From Pyxicephalus adspersus (Eukaryota > Chordata > Amphibia > Anura > Pyxicephalidae): DNA of 64,000 nucleotides. Position 1 is the stretch's first letter; each line of letters opens with the position of its first letter. A program made the translations under genes and the position numbers. Under the pieces are notes generated by a model. That model was not told where the DNA came from, made no database searches, and saw nothing but the letters and a program-made list of their open reading frames with translations. Below, in pieces: positions 40,301-52,300 of the stretch. The stretch spans positions 122,737,842-122,801,841 of the forward strand of contig NC_092859.1 in assembly GCF_032062135.1 (NCBI RefSeq), given 5' to 3'.

Positions 40301-43300
40301 AGTTGCATTGACCCTGGCAACAAGTAATAGAATCTCAGATCTATGAGAAATATGTACTGTGCACATAGCACGGGCTGTAGCGAAGCATTTTGACCATACA
40401 GACTCTTAGTTATAGCTAAAGGTAAGTTGCAGCATATCACAAAATATACCCTGCACCCCCAATATCCCCGGGGCAACAGGTCATACCCAAAATGGAGTGA
40501 TGTATGTTCAGGTTCCAATATATATGAACCAAATATCACAAAAATGTTTTTATTGTTATTGTTGTTTAATGTTTTATTACTATATTGGATAGGTCAATGG
40601 CCCAGCAATGGTCCAGCAACCCATGTCTATCCTTCCTCCACCTCCCTATCAGTAAAATATCACTTCGGTATGGCTGACTGGTTGCTGTGGGCTACAGCAA
40701 TGACATACAATTAATGCTGTTTGCACTATTTTAAGAATAGGCCTGATAAGTAGGGTACTAAGAGGTGAAAAGCCCCTGTCCTAGATAAAGAAGTTTGTAT
40801 ATTGGTCACATGTGATCCTTTCCAACCAAGCTAGGTACATTTGTGAGTTATCTTTAGCACTAAATTTTTAAACAGTATAGAGATTAATGAGTGTTATACA
40901 GTAAAGTGTATGCAAAGTGCAAACTTAAANNNNNNNNNNNNNNNNNNNNNNNNNNNNNNNNNNNNNNNNNNNNNNNNNNNNNNNNNNNNNNNNNNNNNNN
41001 NNNNNNNNNNNNNNNNNNNNNNNNNNNNNNNNNNNNNNNNNNNNNNNNNNNNNNNNNNNNNNNNNNNNNNNNNNNNNNNNNNNNNNNNNNNNNNNNNNNN
41101 NNNNNNNNNNNNNNNNNNNNNNNNNNNNNNNNNNNNNNNNNNNNNNNNNNNNNNNNNNNNNNNNNNNNNNNNNNNNNNNNNNNNNNNNNNNNNNNNNNNN
41201 NNNNNNNNNNNNNNNNNNNNNNNNNNNNNNNNNNNNNNNNNNNNNNNNNNNNNNNNNNNNNNNNNNNNNNNNNNNNNNNNNNNNNNNNNNNNNNNNNNNN
41301 NNNNNNNNNNNNNNNNNNNNNNNNNNNNNNNNNNNNNNNNNNNNNNNNNNNNNNNNNNNNNNNNNNNNNNNNNNNNNNNNNNNNNNNNNNNNNNNNNNNN
41401 NNNNNNNNNNNNNNNNNNNNNNNNNNNNNNNNNNNNNNNNNNNNNNNNNNNNNNNNNNNNNNNNNNNNNNNNNNNNNNNNNNNNNNNNNNNNNNNNNNNN
41501 NNNNNNNNNNNNNNNNNNNNNNNNNNNNNNNNNNNNNNNNNNNNNNNNNNNNNNNNNNNNNNNNNNNNNNNNNNNNNNNNNNNNNNNNNNNNNNNNNNNN
41601 NNNNNNNNNNNNNNNNTTATTCTTTATTGAAAAAATCTTTATAAGATACTCAGTGAGTGATGCCCTTCATGATAAATTAACCAATTTATGGCCCCTGCCA
41701 TGTATGTAAAATAAACAACCGCTTAAAAAAGCTAGAACCCTAGTGCCTTTCGTTATGACCTTCATCAATTTGAATCTCATTTTCTTAATTTTTCTTTGTA
41801 TCACTGTATAGTAGGATATGAGAATATGAGTGTGACTGGGATTGCCATCAGAACCTAGGTTCATTTTATGACAAGGTTTTGTCTGGGCGTGGAATCAGAG
41901 GTGTAGCAACCTTTTTATCCAGAATCCTAACCTCTATCATATGATTTTAGACAGTCAATCTCTTAAAAATGGAGTAGTAACGTATTAATCTTAGTTTTGA
42001 TGCCAATGCCAGATAGCTGACTATTCTTAGGCACTGTTTTATTTCTTTCTTGAGTAACATTCCATTTCACCCATTCAATTTCTCTAGACCAAAGGAACCA
42101 GACCTACACTGCAATTGCCAGGAGCTGGCAGAACGTGCTGCTATGTCAGTTTGTGGCAGAAGAAAGAGATGGCGGCATAGATCCAAAACACGCAGACAAT
42201 GATGTACTTGTAATATTATCAGAAAACGGCAATAGTAAGCACATTTCAGAAAATATTCTGCTCCATCTCAGTTAGCAACAAAGCTTTAGAAAACCACAAT
42301 AATTAGCTTACCTTCAAAGTGGCCTGTGCACTACAGACATTGTAACTCAAGCTCAGTGAGGACCTTTCCCTATTTCATTTTATGCATGCAAACCATTTAA
42401 AAATCAATAGGATATTCTCATGAGAATTATATAAAACGTTTTACTACATACAACCCATTTTTGGTTGCAAAATAGTCTCAAACAGATTAACGTTGCAGTA
42501 GATTTTGGTATCTGGTTTAAAGTGAACCTGTGGCCAGAACACCTAAAGCTGCCCTATCTCCAAAAGTTTTACTTTATTTAAAAGGGTATTTAACCCTTTT
42601 ATATAAAAAACGAAAATTTGCTTGTTTTTTTTTCCCTTAATGTTTTTTTTTTTTTTTTAGAAGACCCTCCCCTTCTGTTTTTAAAAGCTGAATGGGAGCG
42701 CAGAGCTCCTGGAGCCGTGACAAAGGAAGAATGCAGGATGGCGCTGGACTAAACCGAGGCCAGGTGTGGAGGGGTTGGGGGCTCTGTGGAAGTAAAGGTA
42801 GCTGGTATTTTTTATTCTAATTTTTCTATTCTAAGTTCTGCTTTAGGTGTTTACATAATCTAAAAAAAAACAATAAAAAAAACTTTAAAAACAACCTATA
42901 ACGCACCTATTAGCTTTGTGGAGAAATTAATCTTCAAATCCCATACCAGAAGCACAAAAAGCCCAGCTTTCTTAGGGACTGACCTAACTTTGGAGTCCTT
43001 CTTGTGATCTCCACAGTACAAGCAGTACAAGTGGTTTGTTTTAAAGTTCTTTTACTGCTTGTTGCACAAAATCCTAAATGCTCTCAGAAGTTTTTTTATG
43101 AACAGGTAAATCTCTTATCTGTTACCACTATTGAGAGGTTTTCATATGACAGTCTTTTGTAAGCTTGTTACTTTCTGCCAGTCACTGTTACTTTCAGCTA
43201 ATTGTAAATATCTAATTCCACTGGGAGCCATAGGTTCCATCGGTTTAGCAAGCAATTATTATTCCTATTTGCCTGTATAGCTTACATTACTATGTCACTA

Positions 43301-46300
43301 ACATAGTATAATATAAATATAATATTTTAATTAAACAGAACACTTACATATATTATATTATGAGTATATTATGAGAATATAGTACAAAAAGTTTACTTCA
43401 TATACAAATATTACATACAAAATAATAACAGGAGCTCTCATACCTTGACATTCCCTGATTTGGCTGTTATAGAAAGTTCCACTGGGACAGCTGGTCAGAC
43501 ACCTGCCTCTGTACAGCTTGGAGGTGTCAGGAGGACACATTTCACAGTCATCCTCTGCTGGTCCTGAACATGTTTCACAGCTGATGTGGCAGGAAACACA
43601 TCTTCCAGCATCAAGATCCTCATAGTAACCATTAGGGCATGTAGCCTTGCAGGTGCCATTGAAGAGAAGATATAAGTAACTGCATTCTTTCAAGAGAAAA
43701 CACAGAAAACATTTAGAGCTGTGCCAGCATGACATTTCTTCACAAATAATTTTAGCTCATGTGGGTTTTGCTTTTATTATATGCTGCTTTGCACTATATC
43801 TGATGTATGTAAACCGATTTTACAGTTTTTCAAGAAATTATTTGTGCTGGGATTATTTCTTATGCACTCTCCAAATGCTAGGCTATTACATTTTTCTAGT
43901 TATTCTTTTATATAATGTGTTTGGTAAATGGGATGCAGATATAGCACTAATTATAACACCATAATAATTTGTATTATGGTATTATATAAGCTCTGCAAAA
44001 GCTGCTAATGTACCTCGGTGACATTACCCTTTAGCTACATATTTGGTACTGCCTGCCTACTGTTCTTTGTCTAATGTCTGTCTAATTTTACAAAAAAAAG
44101 GTTTTCAAGTCCAGACATTATGGTTTGATACGCGGATATATGTCTGGCTCTCAGTCCCTCCAAGACCACCATTTAAAGCGTTTTAAACCTAAACTCACAA
44201 TTTTCACTTTACATATGAGTAGACAACCCTTTTAAGTTAAGTAAAAATTCAACACCCTTTTTTTTGCCTAGGCGATTGAGAATGAATGGGATCGCAAAGC
44301 CTCCCAGGTTACCTAGGTCACGCATCCCGGGAGGCCCTTGGGTGCTCCTTCTGCGCAAGCCTGAGAATCTCGGGCATGCACAGAAAGAGCCTTTTTGTGA
44401 AAAGGGAAAAAAATTGCTGATCTCACGCATGCGCAGTGAGATTGGCAATTTTTCCCTCATCTATGTGACCTGATTTCGCGCCTGGGTCGGGTGATGTAGG
44501 AAGAAGAACCAAGAAAAGGAGAAGATGATGGCGCCCAGGATGTCGGCATGAAGACAGATGCCGGGACGACGCTGGACCCGATAGAAAAGACCTCCGGACT
44601 GATCGACTGCCCTGCAGAAATAAAGGTGAGTGATTTTTTTTTGTTTTGGGGGACTAGTTTACTTGTTTAGTTCATATTTAAAGTAGTTATAAAAACAGAA
44701 TAGGGAATGCCACTGATGACAAATAGTTGAAAAATGCATGCTTGTAGATGTTTGATCTCTGGTTTGTCTAGTGACTCACTAACCTGTAATAGTATAAAGG
44801 ACAGGATTTTAGACCATTTAAACCTTAGCTGCAGGTTCATTGGTTGTGACCTAATAGGATGGTCAAACAAAGATTTAAAAACATGTATGACAGCATTTAC
44901 AAATCCAAAAGGGGTAATTTGTCTTAGAATAACTTCATTTTGGTTGGAATTCATAAATGCATTACACTGATTAAATAAAATGATTCATATCTACAAAAAT
45001 GAAAACAAACTAAATATTCAACAGTAAGAATTTTTAAGAATGTCCACATTTTTCTGTTCTGTTCTGTCATTTTTTTGTTTTTACTGTCTAAGTCCTGATC
45101 ATCTACCACCCTCTGACACACATCATTGATTAGCCATATGCTCTCAATGGACAAAATATAATTTATAGTTAGGAGGGCTCAGACTTGTAATGTAAAGTTC
45201 TTTAAAATAAAGCAAACATTTTCAGAGGGGTGCAGAATGTTTTTTTAGTAATAAAGGTCCTAACACAACACCTCTTTGTGTTTGTTTTTAAACATTAATT
45301 TTTAGAAGAAAAAAATGGTTGACTGAAAATAAAGACAACATAACATTAAGCAAGCCAACATTTTTACATGGCAGGAAGAAATAACATTTTCATTTATTTA
45401 GAAAACTAAAAAGATAAAGATAATTTGTACCAAGGCATGTTCTTTCATCAGTACAGGCAGTACAGTGGGCTGAACAGTGCTTACAGATACCATCTTCATC
45501 TGGATAATACCTCAGGGAACAATTTGGAAGGCACATGCTGTTCTCCAGGGCGCCCAGGATGTCGGCATGAAGACAGATGCCGGGACGACGCTGGACCCGA
45601 TAGAAAAGACCTCCGGACTGATCGACTGCCCTGCAGAAATAAAGGTAAGTGATTTTTTTTTGTTTTGGAGGACTAATTTACTTGTTTAGTTCATATTTAA
45701 AGTAGTTATAAAAACAGAATAGGGAATGCCACTGATGCCACTATACCTGTAATAGTATAAAGGACAGGATTTTAGACCATTTAAACAGCCTTAGCTGCAG
45801 GCTCATTGCTTGTGACCTAATAGGATGGTCAAACAAAGATTTAAAAACATGTATGATAGCATTTACAAATCCAAAAGGGGTAATTTGTCTTAGAATAACT
45901 TCATTTTGGTTTGGAATTCATAAATGCATTACACTGATTAAATAAAATGATTCATATCTACAAAAATGAAAACAAACTAAATATTCAACAGTAAGAATTT
46001 TTAAGAATGTCCACATTTTTCTCTAGAACATTAAAAACTGTTTTCTCTACTATTGGAAAGTAAACTTGTCATGTTAAACTTTAGGAAGTAATTCTGGTCA
46101 AAAGACTGTTCTGCACACTGTTTTTGTTTTTACTGTCTAAGTCCTGATCATCTACCACCCTCTGACACACATCATTGATTAGCCATATGCTCTCAATGGA
46201 CAAAATATAATTTATAGTTAGGAGGGCTCAGACTTGTAATGTAAAGTTCTTTAAAATAAAGCAAACATTTTCAGAGGGGTGCAGAATGTTTTTTTTTAGT

Positions 46301-49300
46301 AATAAAGGTCCTAACACAACACCTCTTTGTATTTGTTTTTAAACATTAATTTTTAGAAGAAAAAAATGGTTGACTGAAAATAAAGACAACAATAAGCAAG
46401 CCAACATTTTTACATGGCAGGAAGAACTAACATTTTCATTTATTTAGAAAACTAAAAAGATAAAGATAATTTGTACCAAGGCATGTTCTTTCATCAGTAC
46501 AGGCAGTACAGTGGGCTGAACAGTGCTTACAGATACCATCTTCATCTGGATAATACCTCAGGGAACAATTTGGAAGGCACATGCTGTTCTCCAGGTATAG
46601 ACCATCCACACAAGACAAACATTTTGTTTTATTTTCATCACAGGTCCAGCAGGATCCATCACAGGGTTCACATGAGCCTTCAGCATTCCCAAAATAGCCA
46701 CTGCACAAAAAAGTACTTTGTCACCAAACAGTTCAAAATTCTAAAGCAAATGTGAACTTTACAAGCTCAGGAGTCCTACTTCAGTTTAACTTGGTAATGG
46801 AATTGTGTAAATATATGTTTTAATTCAAAAAAATCTGCTTGACCCCATCATTTATAAAGCATATAATGTCAGATAGTTTCAGATATGCCTGTCCATCGGG
46901 AGAAGATGTTGGAGGCTACAAAACAATTCAGGGTTATTGAAATCAGCTTGTTATACCCAGAACATTCTTTCAAAAGGATAAAGCCTGCTTTTTTTCCATC
47001 AGAATATATCAGTGTTTATCAACTAGGATTCCTGCTAGGTTTGCTAGGGGTTCCTTGAGCAATGAGCAGTTTGTGACTCTCAGGTCAGTATAACTGACAC
47101 CAATGATCTTTTTGGCTGTAAGGGTTCTGGCAGACCACCACACTAATGTACTCAGAGCTGTGGATATAGTAATTATAGTAGGGCATTCCCTGAAGACCAA
47201 AAAGGTATTTTAAGGGGTTCCTCCATGTCAAAAAGGGAAAGGAGAAACACTGGGGTATAAGGTTTGTTTTTTACCTGGACAAATACCTGGTGGGTAAACA
47301 TACAGAAGGGCGGAGGTTACCAGCAGGTACATTGTATTTTCAGCTTTATATTTGCGTGTCATTGTGTTGGTACTTTTATTGATGAGACTAGTATTTTGCA
47401 TACGTTTTTCAATAGTTAACTTAAAGGACAAAATTTAAATTTGTAAAAATAATTCTGGTTATTTAAACATTCAGCTGAGCCTTACTTACTCTGGGCAACC
47501 AGAAAGACAGCTCCCTTCATGAAGAAACAAATGATGATCTTTGGTATTACATTTCAAGCAATGTTCACTGCTTCCTGCACAACTTTCACAGGTCGCTGAG
47601 CACTTTTCACAGGTTTGACTGAATGGATCTCCAAAAAATCCCTGTGGACAGCTGGGAACACACTGGTTTTCCTCATCCAGAAAATAACCTGAAATATAGT
47701 CAGGAATTCAATGAGAGCTCCTCAATATATCAGTGTTTATCAACTAGGATTCCTGCTAGGTTTGCTAGGGGTTCCTTGAGCAATGAGCAGTTTGTGACTC
47801 TCAGGTCAGTATAACTGACACCAATGATCTTTTTGGCTGTAAGGGTTCTGGCAGACCACCACACTAATGTACTCAGAGCTGTGGATATAGTAATTATAGT
47901 AGGGCATTCCCTGAAGACCAAAAAGGTATTTTAAGGGGTTCCTCCATGTCAAAAAGGGAAAGGAGAAACACTGGGGTATAAGGTTTGTTTTTTACCTGGA
48001 CAAATACCTGGTGGGTAAACATACAGAAGGGCGGAGGTTACCAGCAGGTACATTGTATTTTCAGCTTTATATTTGCGTGTCATTGTGTTGGTACTTTTAT
48101 TGATGAGACTAGTATTTTGCATACGTTTTTCAATAGTTAACTTAAAGGACAAAATTTAAATTTGTAAAAATAATTCTGGTTATTTAAACATTCAGCTGAG
48201 CCTTACTTACTCTGGGCAACCAGAAAGACAGCTCCCTTCATGAAGAAACAAATGATGATCTTTGGTATTACATTTCAAGCAATGTTCACTGCTTCCTGCA
48301 CAACTTTCACAGGTCGCTGAGCACTTTTCACAGGTTTGACTGAATGGATCTCCAAAAAATCCCTGTGGACAGCTGGGAACACACTGGTTTTCCTCATCCA
48401 GAAAATAACCTGAAATATAGTCAGGAATTCAATGAGAGCTCCTCACTGTAAACTCTCACCTTGTTCAAGGTCACTGTAATTGGACAATCGTCTTCAATGA
48501 TATGATTTAATCATACTGCTACAGTTCAGACATTGTGCAATTATTTTTAAATAGAGCTTTTTTCTGTCTCATCTTAAAAGCTGTTCCATCAAGTAGGAAC
48601 GACCAATAGTTTTAATGTAAACTATGCCATATATATACTGTGAGCAAAAGTTTTTAAGAACCTGTAAAAAAAATACTGTAAAGTCAGGATGCTTTCAAAA
48701 TTAATGCTGTGATTATTTTTTATTAATGTGACGAACTACAATTGAAAAACAGAAAAAAATATAATTAAATTGATATTTGGTGTATCTACTTTTGGCCTTT
48801 GAAACACTATCAGTTCCCCCAGATACTACATTTAGGGATTCAGGAATGAATGGTCCAGTGCATGTATAAACAATAAAAGCAAACAGATGCTACAGGTCAC
48901 CAAGATAGCATATGGGTAAAAATACAATCATTAAATAAGACCAGGTACTAACTGTGCTATGCACTACTTTGCACTGCTAACAAATTGAGGTTGCTGCAGA
49001 CAGTTCAATGTATAAAAAATGTACACAAGGAAAGACCAAGCACAGCAACAAAACACAGTGTGATCGGACTGTGTCAACAAGGAAAAAACAATGTTGAAAT
49101 GTTGAGGACCAAAAACAGAGTGTCATGCCAAGGAAACAGCGCAGGCAATAAACAATTTATGTTATGTTCACTTCCCTGGGCAATTGGAAGATGTACTATC
49201 AGCTTAGACATGGCTAAAACCAGTGAAACCTGGTGGAGAAATCTGGTCAAAAGTGGTCTTCATTGAAAACGTAGCTAGTTGTTGTGTCAGTTATTGCTCC

Positions 49301-52300
49301 TATTCAATTTTATTTTGTACCCTGATCAATAATCTTTGTAATGCTTTTTGATTCCTTTTTACTTTTCTTCTCCTTTTTATTTTTCTTACCTGCAATACGT
49401 CAATGTATTTAAAGTGTTTCAAAAAATCAGCTTTCTATAGACTCTGTTTGTCAGGGCTGGAATGGGAAAGAAAATTGCAGCACAAGGAGCCTTTCCATTC
49501 ATGTTCTGACAGGTGTGCTAATAGAACTAGAAAGCCAAGTGATAGAGAGAAGTGCTCATCACTGTGTGACATCTCACTTCAAGCCATGGGATAAGGCAGG
49601 TCTAGAAGAACTTGGACACAAAGGAATTAGGTGAAATAATACTAGCCATCAAACTGAAACATCTAGCAATTTATTGATGGAGGAATCTCTGGATTGAAGG
49701 TGAATTCTGCAGAAAAAGCTGTTTTGTAGTAATATGTTTCAAGGGGTATTTTGTTAATATTTAAATTTTTGTCATGGGTTCTATTTTAGCTCTTAGCGCT
49801 ACTAGTTTATCGTGCAAAACTCCCAGCACAGAGAGCAATGCCCTACCCTAAGGTCCCCCTTAAACTAACCCTGACACTAGTCCTTCATAATGCAAACTTT
49901 CCACTTGTTTATATACTGGCCATTTTTACACCCCCACACAGTGACAAAGACCAACCATTTTCTTGCCACAAGAAACAGCCCTGAGATCCTAAAGGTGCAA
50001 TAATTCTCAGGACAACATTCCCATTGCAGGTGCTTAAATAACAAGCAATATAGTCAAAGCTAAAGCTATATAATATAGTTAGCTAAAGCTAAACATGTAG
50101 TATAACAATAAAAGTCATTTTCTGTCCTTTGCTGTTGTTTTTTCTAACCTCCCAGCAAACCTCACACAATGCTGTAGATCCTGACTGATATTTTAGGTCT
50201 GCGTCACTACCTTTGCTTCAAGGATTACTATTACTGACTGTACATTTATGGCAGCTTGTCAGTGTTACGCTTGATGTGTTCATAGGGACTACAGTAATAC
50301 ATTCTAACACACAAGCTCTTTGCTTGCTTTTTAGGAGTTGGCTATACCTGGTCCTGCCTAACCACACCTGGTTCAATGTTTTCCCCATTGTGAAGACAGC
50401 ATCTCTTTCTGTACACACCAATGTATGTAAATACAGAGTATGAACAAACAGGAGTGCTGGGGATCATGGTACCAGAAGTCCTGTATGCGTTAGCATGATG
50501 TGCAGTGCAGCATTGCTTCCTCCCATACAGGACCCCCAATACAGGACAGAAAAGAGACAATGAAAGGTCATGACCAAAACTTCAGAAACAAAATAGTTTT
50601 GAATTTGATTTCATTTTGAATAGCAAACACATGATTTTACATTTCTTAACTTCTTCCACACAAAAATATACATATATATACTTTTATATACATATACTGT
50701 ATATGTATGCTGTACAAAGCATTGGTCAGACCACATCTGGAATTTGCAGTCCAGTTTTGGGGACAAGTTCACAAAAAGGACATTGTGGAATATGAGACAA
50801 TACAGAGAAAGGCAACTAAATTAATAAAAGGAATGGAGGAGCTCAGCTATGAGGAGAGATTAGCTGAACTGAAATTATTCTCCCTTAAGAAGAGACTTAT
50901 AAGTGGGGGATATGATCACACTGTATAAATATATAAAAAGTCCATATAGAGAACTCTCTTCCCAATTATTCACTTTAAGACCATTACAAAGGACAAGAGG
51001 GAAATCTTTGCTGTTTTGCGGCTCCAGACTATTTTTCTTTAGTGGAAGAGGAGGCAAAATGGCTCTTTTGATAGTAAAGGTTGCTGACCCCTGGTGTAGA
51101 CAGAATAGAAAATACATCATGTTAGCTTGAGGAGCTTTGGGTGACACTATGTCCCTCTGCCTGTTACCTGGTATTCAGACATCATGACAACTCTAAGCTG
51201 TGCACAGGCCTTATATATGTGAGCTGACTGAGACCCATGGCCCCTGGTCTTACTTTGCTGTGGAGGCCTGCTGCTGTGTAATATATAGATATATTATATA
51301 TAGATGTAATTTATAGATAACATTCCTCGCAATGTTTTTAAAATCAAAAATTTTATGAAAGCTTCCATTGAAAACAATGGGGGCTTTTATAAGCTTTTTA
51401 AGTAGGACTTTGGAATCTGGAAGCCCTCTTTCATAGGGAGACTACCAGATCTCCGCCACCCCACCCTAGGGAATGAGTGCAGGGGTAAAAATGTGTGTAA
51501 AAAATAAGACGCGACTTTAATGTCAAAGCAATTTATTAAAGGTGTGTGTTTTTTGTAACTGGTAATTTTTTTCTTTACAGGTTATCCCACAAAAAAAGGA
51601 TGATTCCCATGGCTGTATTTATGACATGAGCACAGCCTGGGACTCCTGACAGTGTGGGATCCCCAGGCACTAGAAGGCAAATGAGGACAAGTCCCCCCAT
51701 TCACCTCTAGTGCTCCGTGATTGGCTGCAGAATGGGAAATCCTGATGATGCTTGAGTTGTCATCAGGGTTTCCCTTTTCTCAGCCATTCAGCACTAGACT
51801 TGAATGGGGAGACTTGTCCCCATTTACCTCTAATGCTGAATGGCAATCACAGAGTGGAGCATTCAGCTGAGCTCTGCTATGCTGAAGCTCCTCTTTCTTG
51901 ATTGCTCCCGCAGCACTAGTGGAACTGTAGCATGTGTTCTTGGATGCAGAAGACATGCCACAGCTCCATTCCGGCTGCAGGAGCAATCAAGAAAGCGAAG
52001 CTACCAGCAGAGCAGAGCAGAGCTCAGTCATTTACTGAGTAAAGGAAGATGCTTGAGCTCTCCTTTTTTGAGCTTCTTTTCCTCAGCCAATCAAGGAGCA
52101 CTAGAGGTGAATGGGGAGACTTGTCCTCATTTGCCCTTTAGTGCCTGGGGATCCCACACTGTCAGGAGTTCCACAGCTTTGCTCATGTCATGAATGGAGC
52201 TGTGGGAATCATCCTTTAATTGTTGGATAACCTGTAAAAAGTCAATTTTTTCCCTCTCAGGGAATGATTACCTTTGCTGTGCACTCTGCTGTCTCTCCAT

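Larger units (their letters stand above)
34706..43443 (-). other. Intron 4 (8.7 kb), includes the assembly gap
   Basis: Phase 1. It contains an unsequenced stretch (40930-41616), a family A element (42.53-42.85 kb), a Tc1-like remnant (39.0-39.25 kb), a LINE 3' tail (38.76-38.84 kb) and a hAT-type element (35.93-36.27 kb). No other Cys-rich exon was recognised. Exons 4 and 5 join with correct repeat spacing, so none is needed. Confidence 0.65.
43687..46476 (-). other. Intron 3 (2.8 kb)
   Basis: Phase 1. It contains the partial exon 3 copy, most of the diverged tandem duplication and a family A element. 43.74-44.16 kb shows no recognisable exon or repeat. Confidence 0.65.
46701..48210 (-). 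other. Intron 2 (1.5 kb), containing the duplicate exon 2
   Basis: Runs from the exon 2 donor to the exon 3 acceptor (TTTTTTGTGCAG), phase 2 on both sides. Apart from the proximal exon 2 copy and the hAT-type short elements, the 46.75-47.0 kb part shows nothing recognisable. Confidence 0.65.
47003..48444. repeat. 721-bp perfect tandem duplication carrying exon 2
   Basis: Unit 1 is 47003-47723 and unit 2 is 47724-48444. By eye the units are identical throughout, including intronic sequence, exon 2 and a hAT-type short element. The lower boundary lies within about 6 bases of that element's CAGTGTTT end. Flanks differ: before unit 1 the sequence reads CCATCAG, and after unit 2 it reads CTGTAAACTC. 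The absence of visible divergence means a very recent duplication or a duplicated assembly segment. Confidence 0.9.

Noticed and set aside
40891..41709. Long open frames of 244 and 272 codons
   Set aside because: They consist almost entirely of unknown bases in the assembly gap.
42100..42240. Possible exon in intron 4 (open GC-richer stretch)
   Set aside because: No Cys pattern, no matching splice phase, and exons 4 and 5 already join correctly.
45425..46755. Two near-identical plus-strand open frames starting [10 protein letters not shown]
   Set aside because: They are antisense to exon 3 and its partial duplicate, so they are not separate genes.
47009..48152. Pairs of identical minus-strand open frames in the 721-bp units
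   Set aside because: They fall in a hAT-type short element and intron sequence. Their repetition only reflects the duplication.
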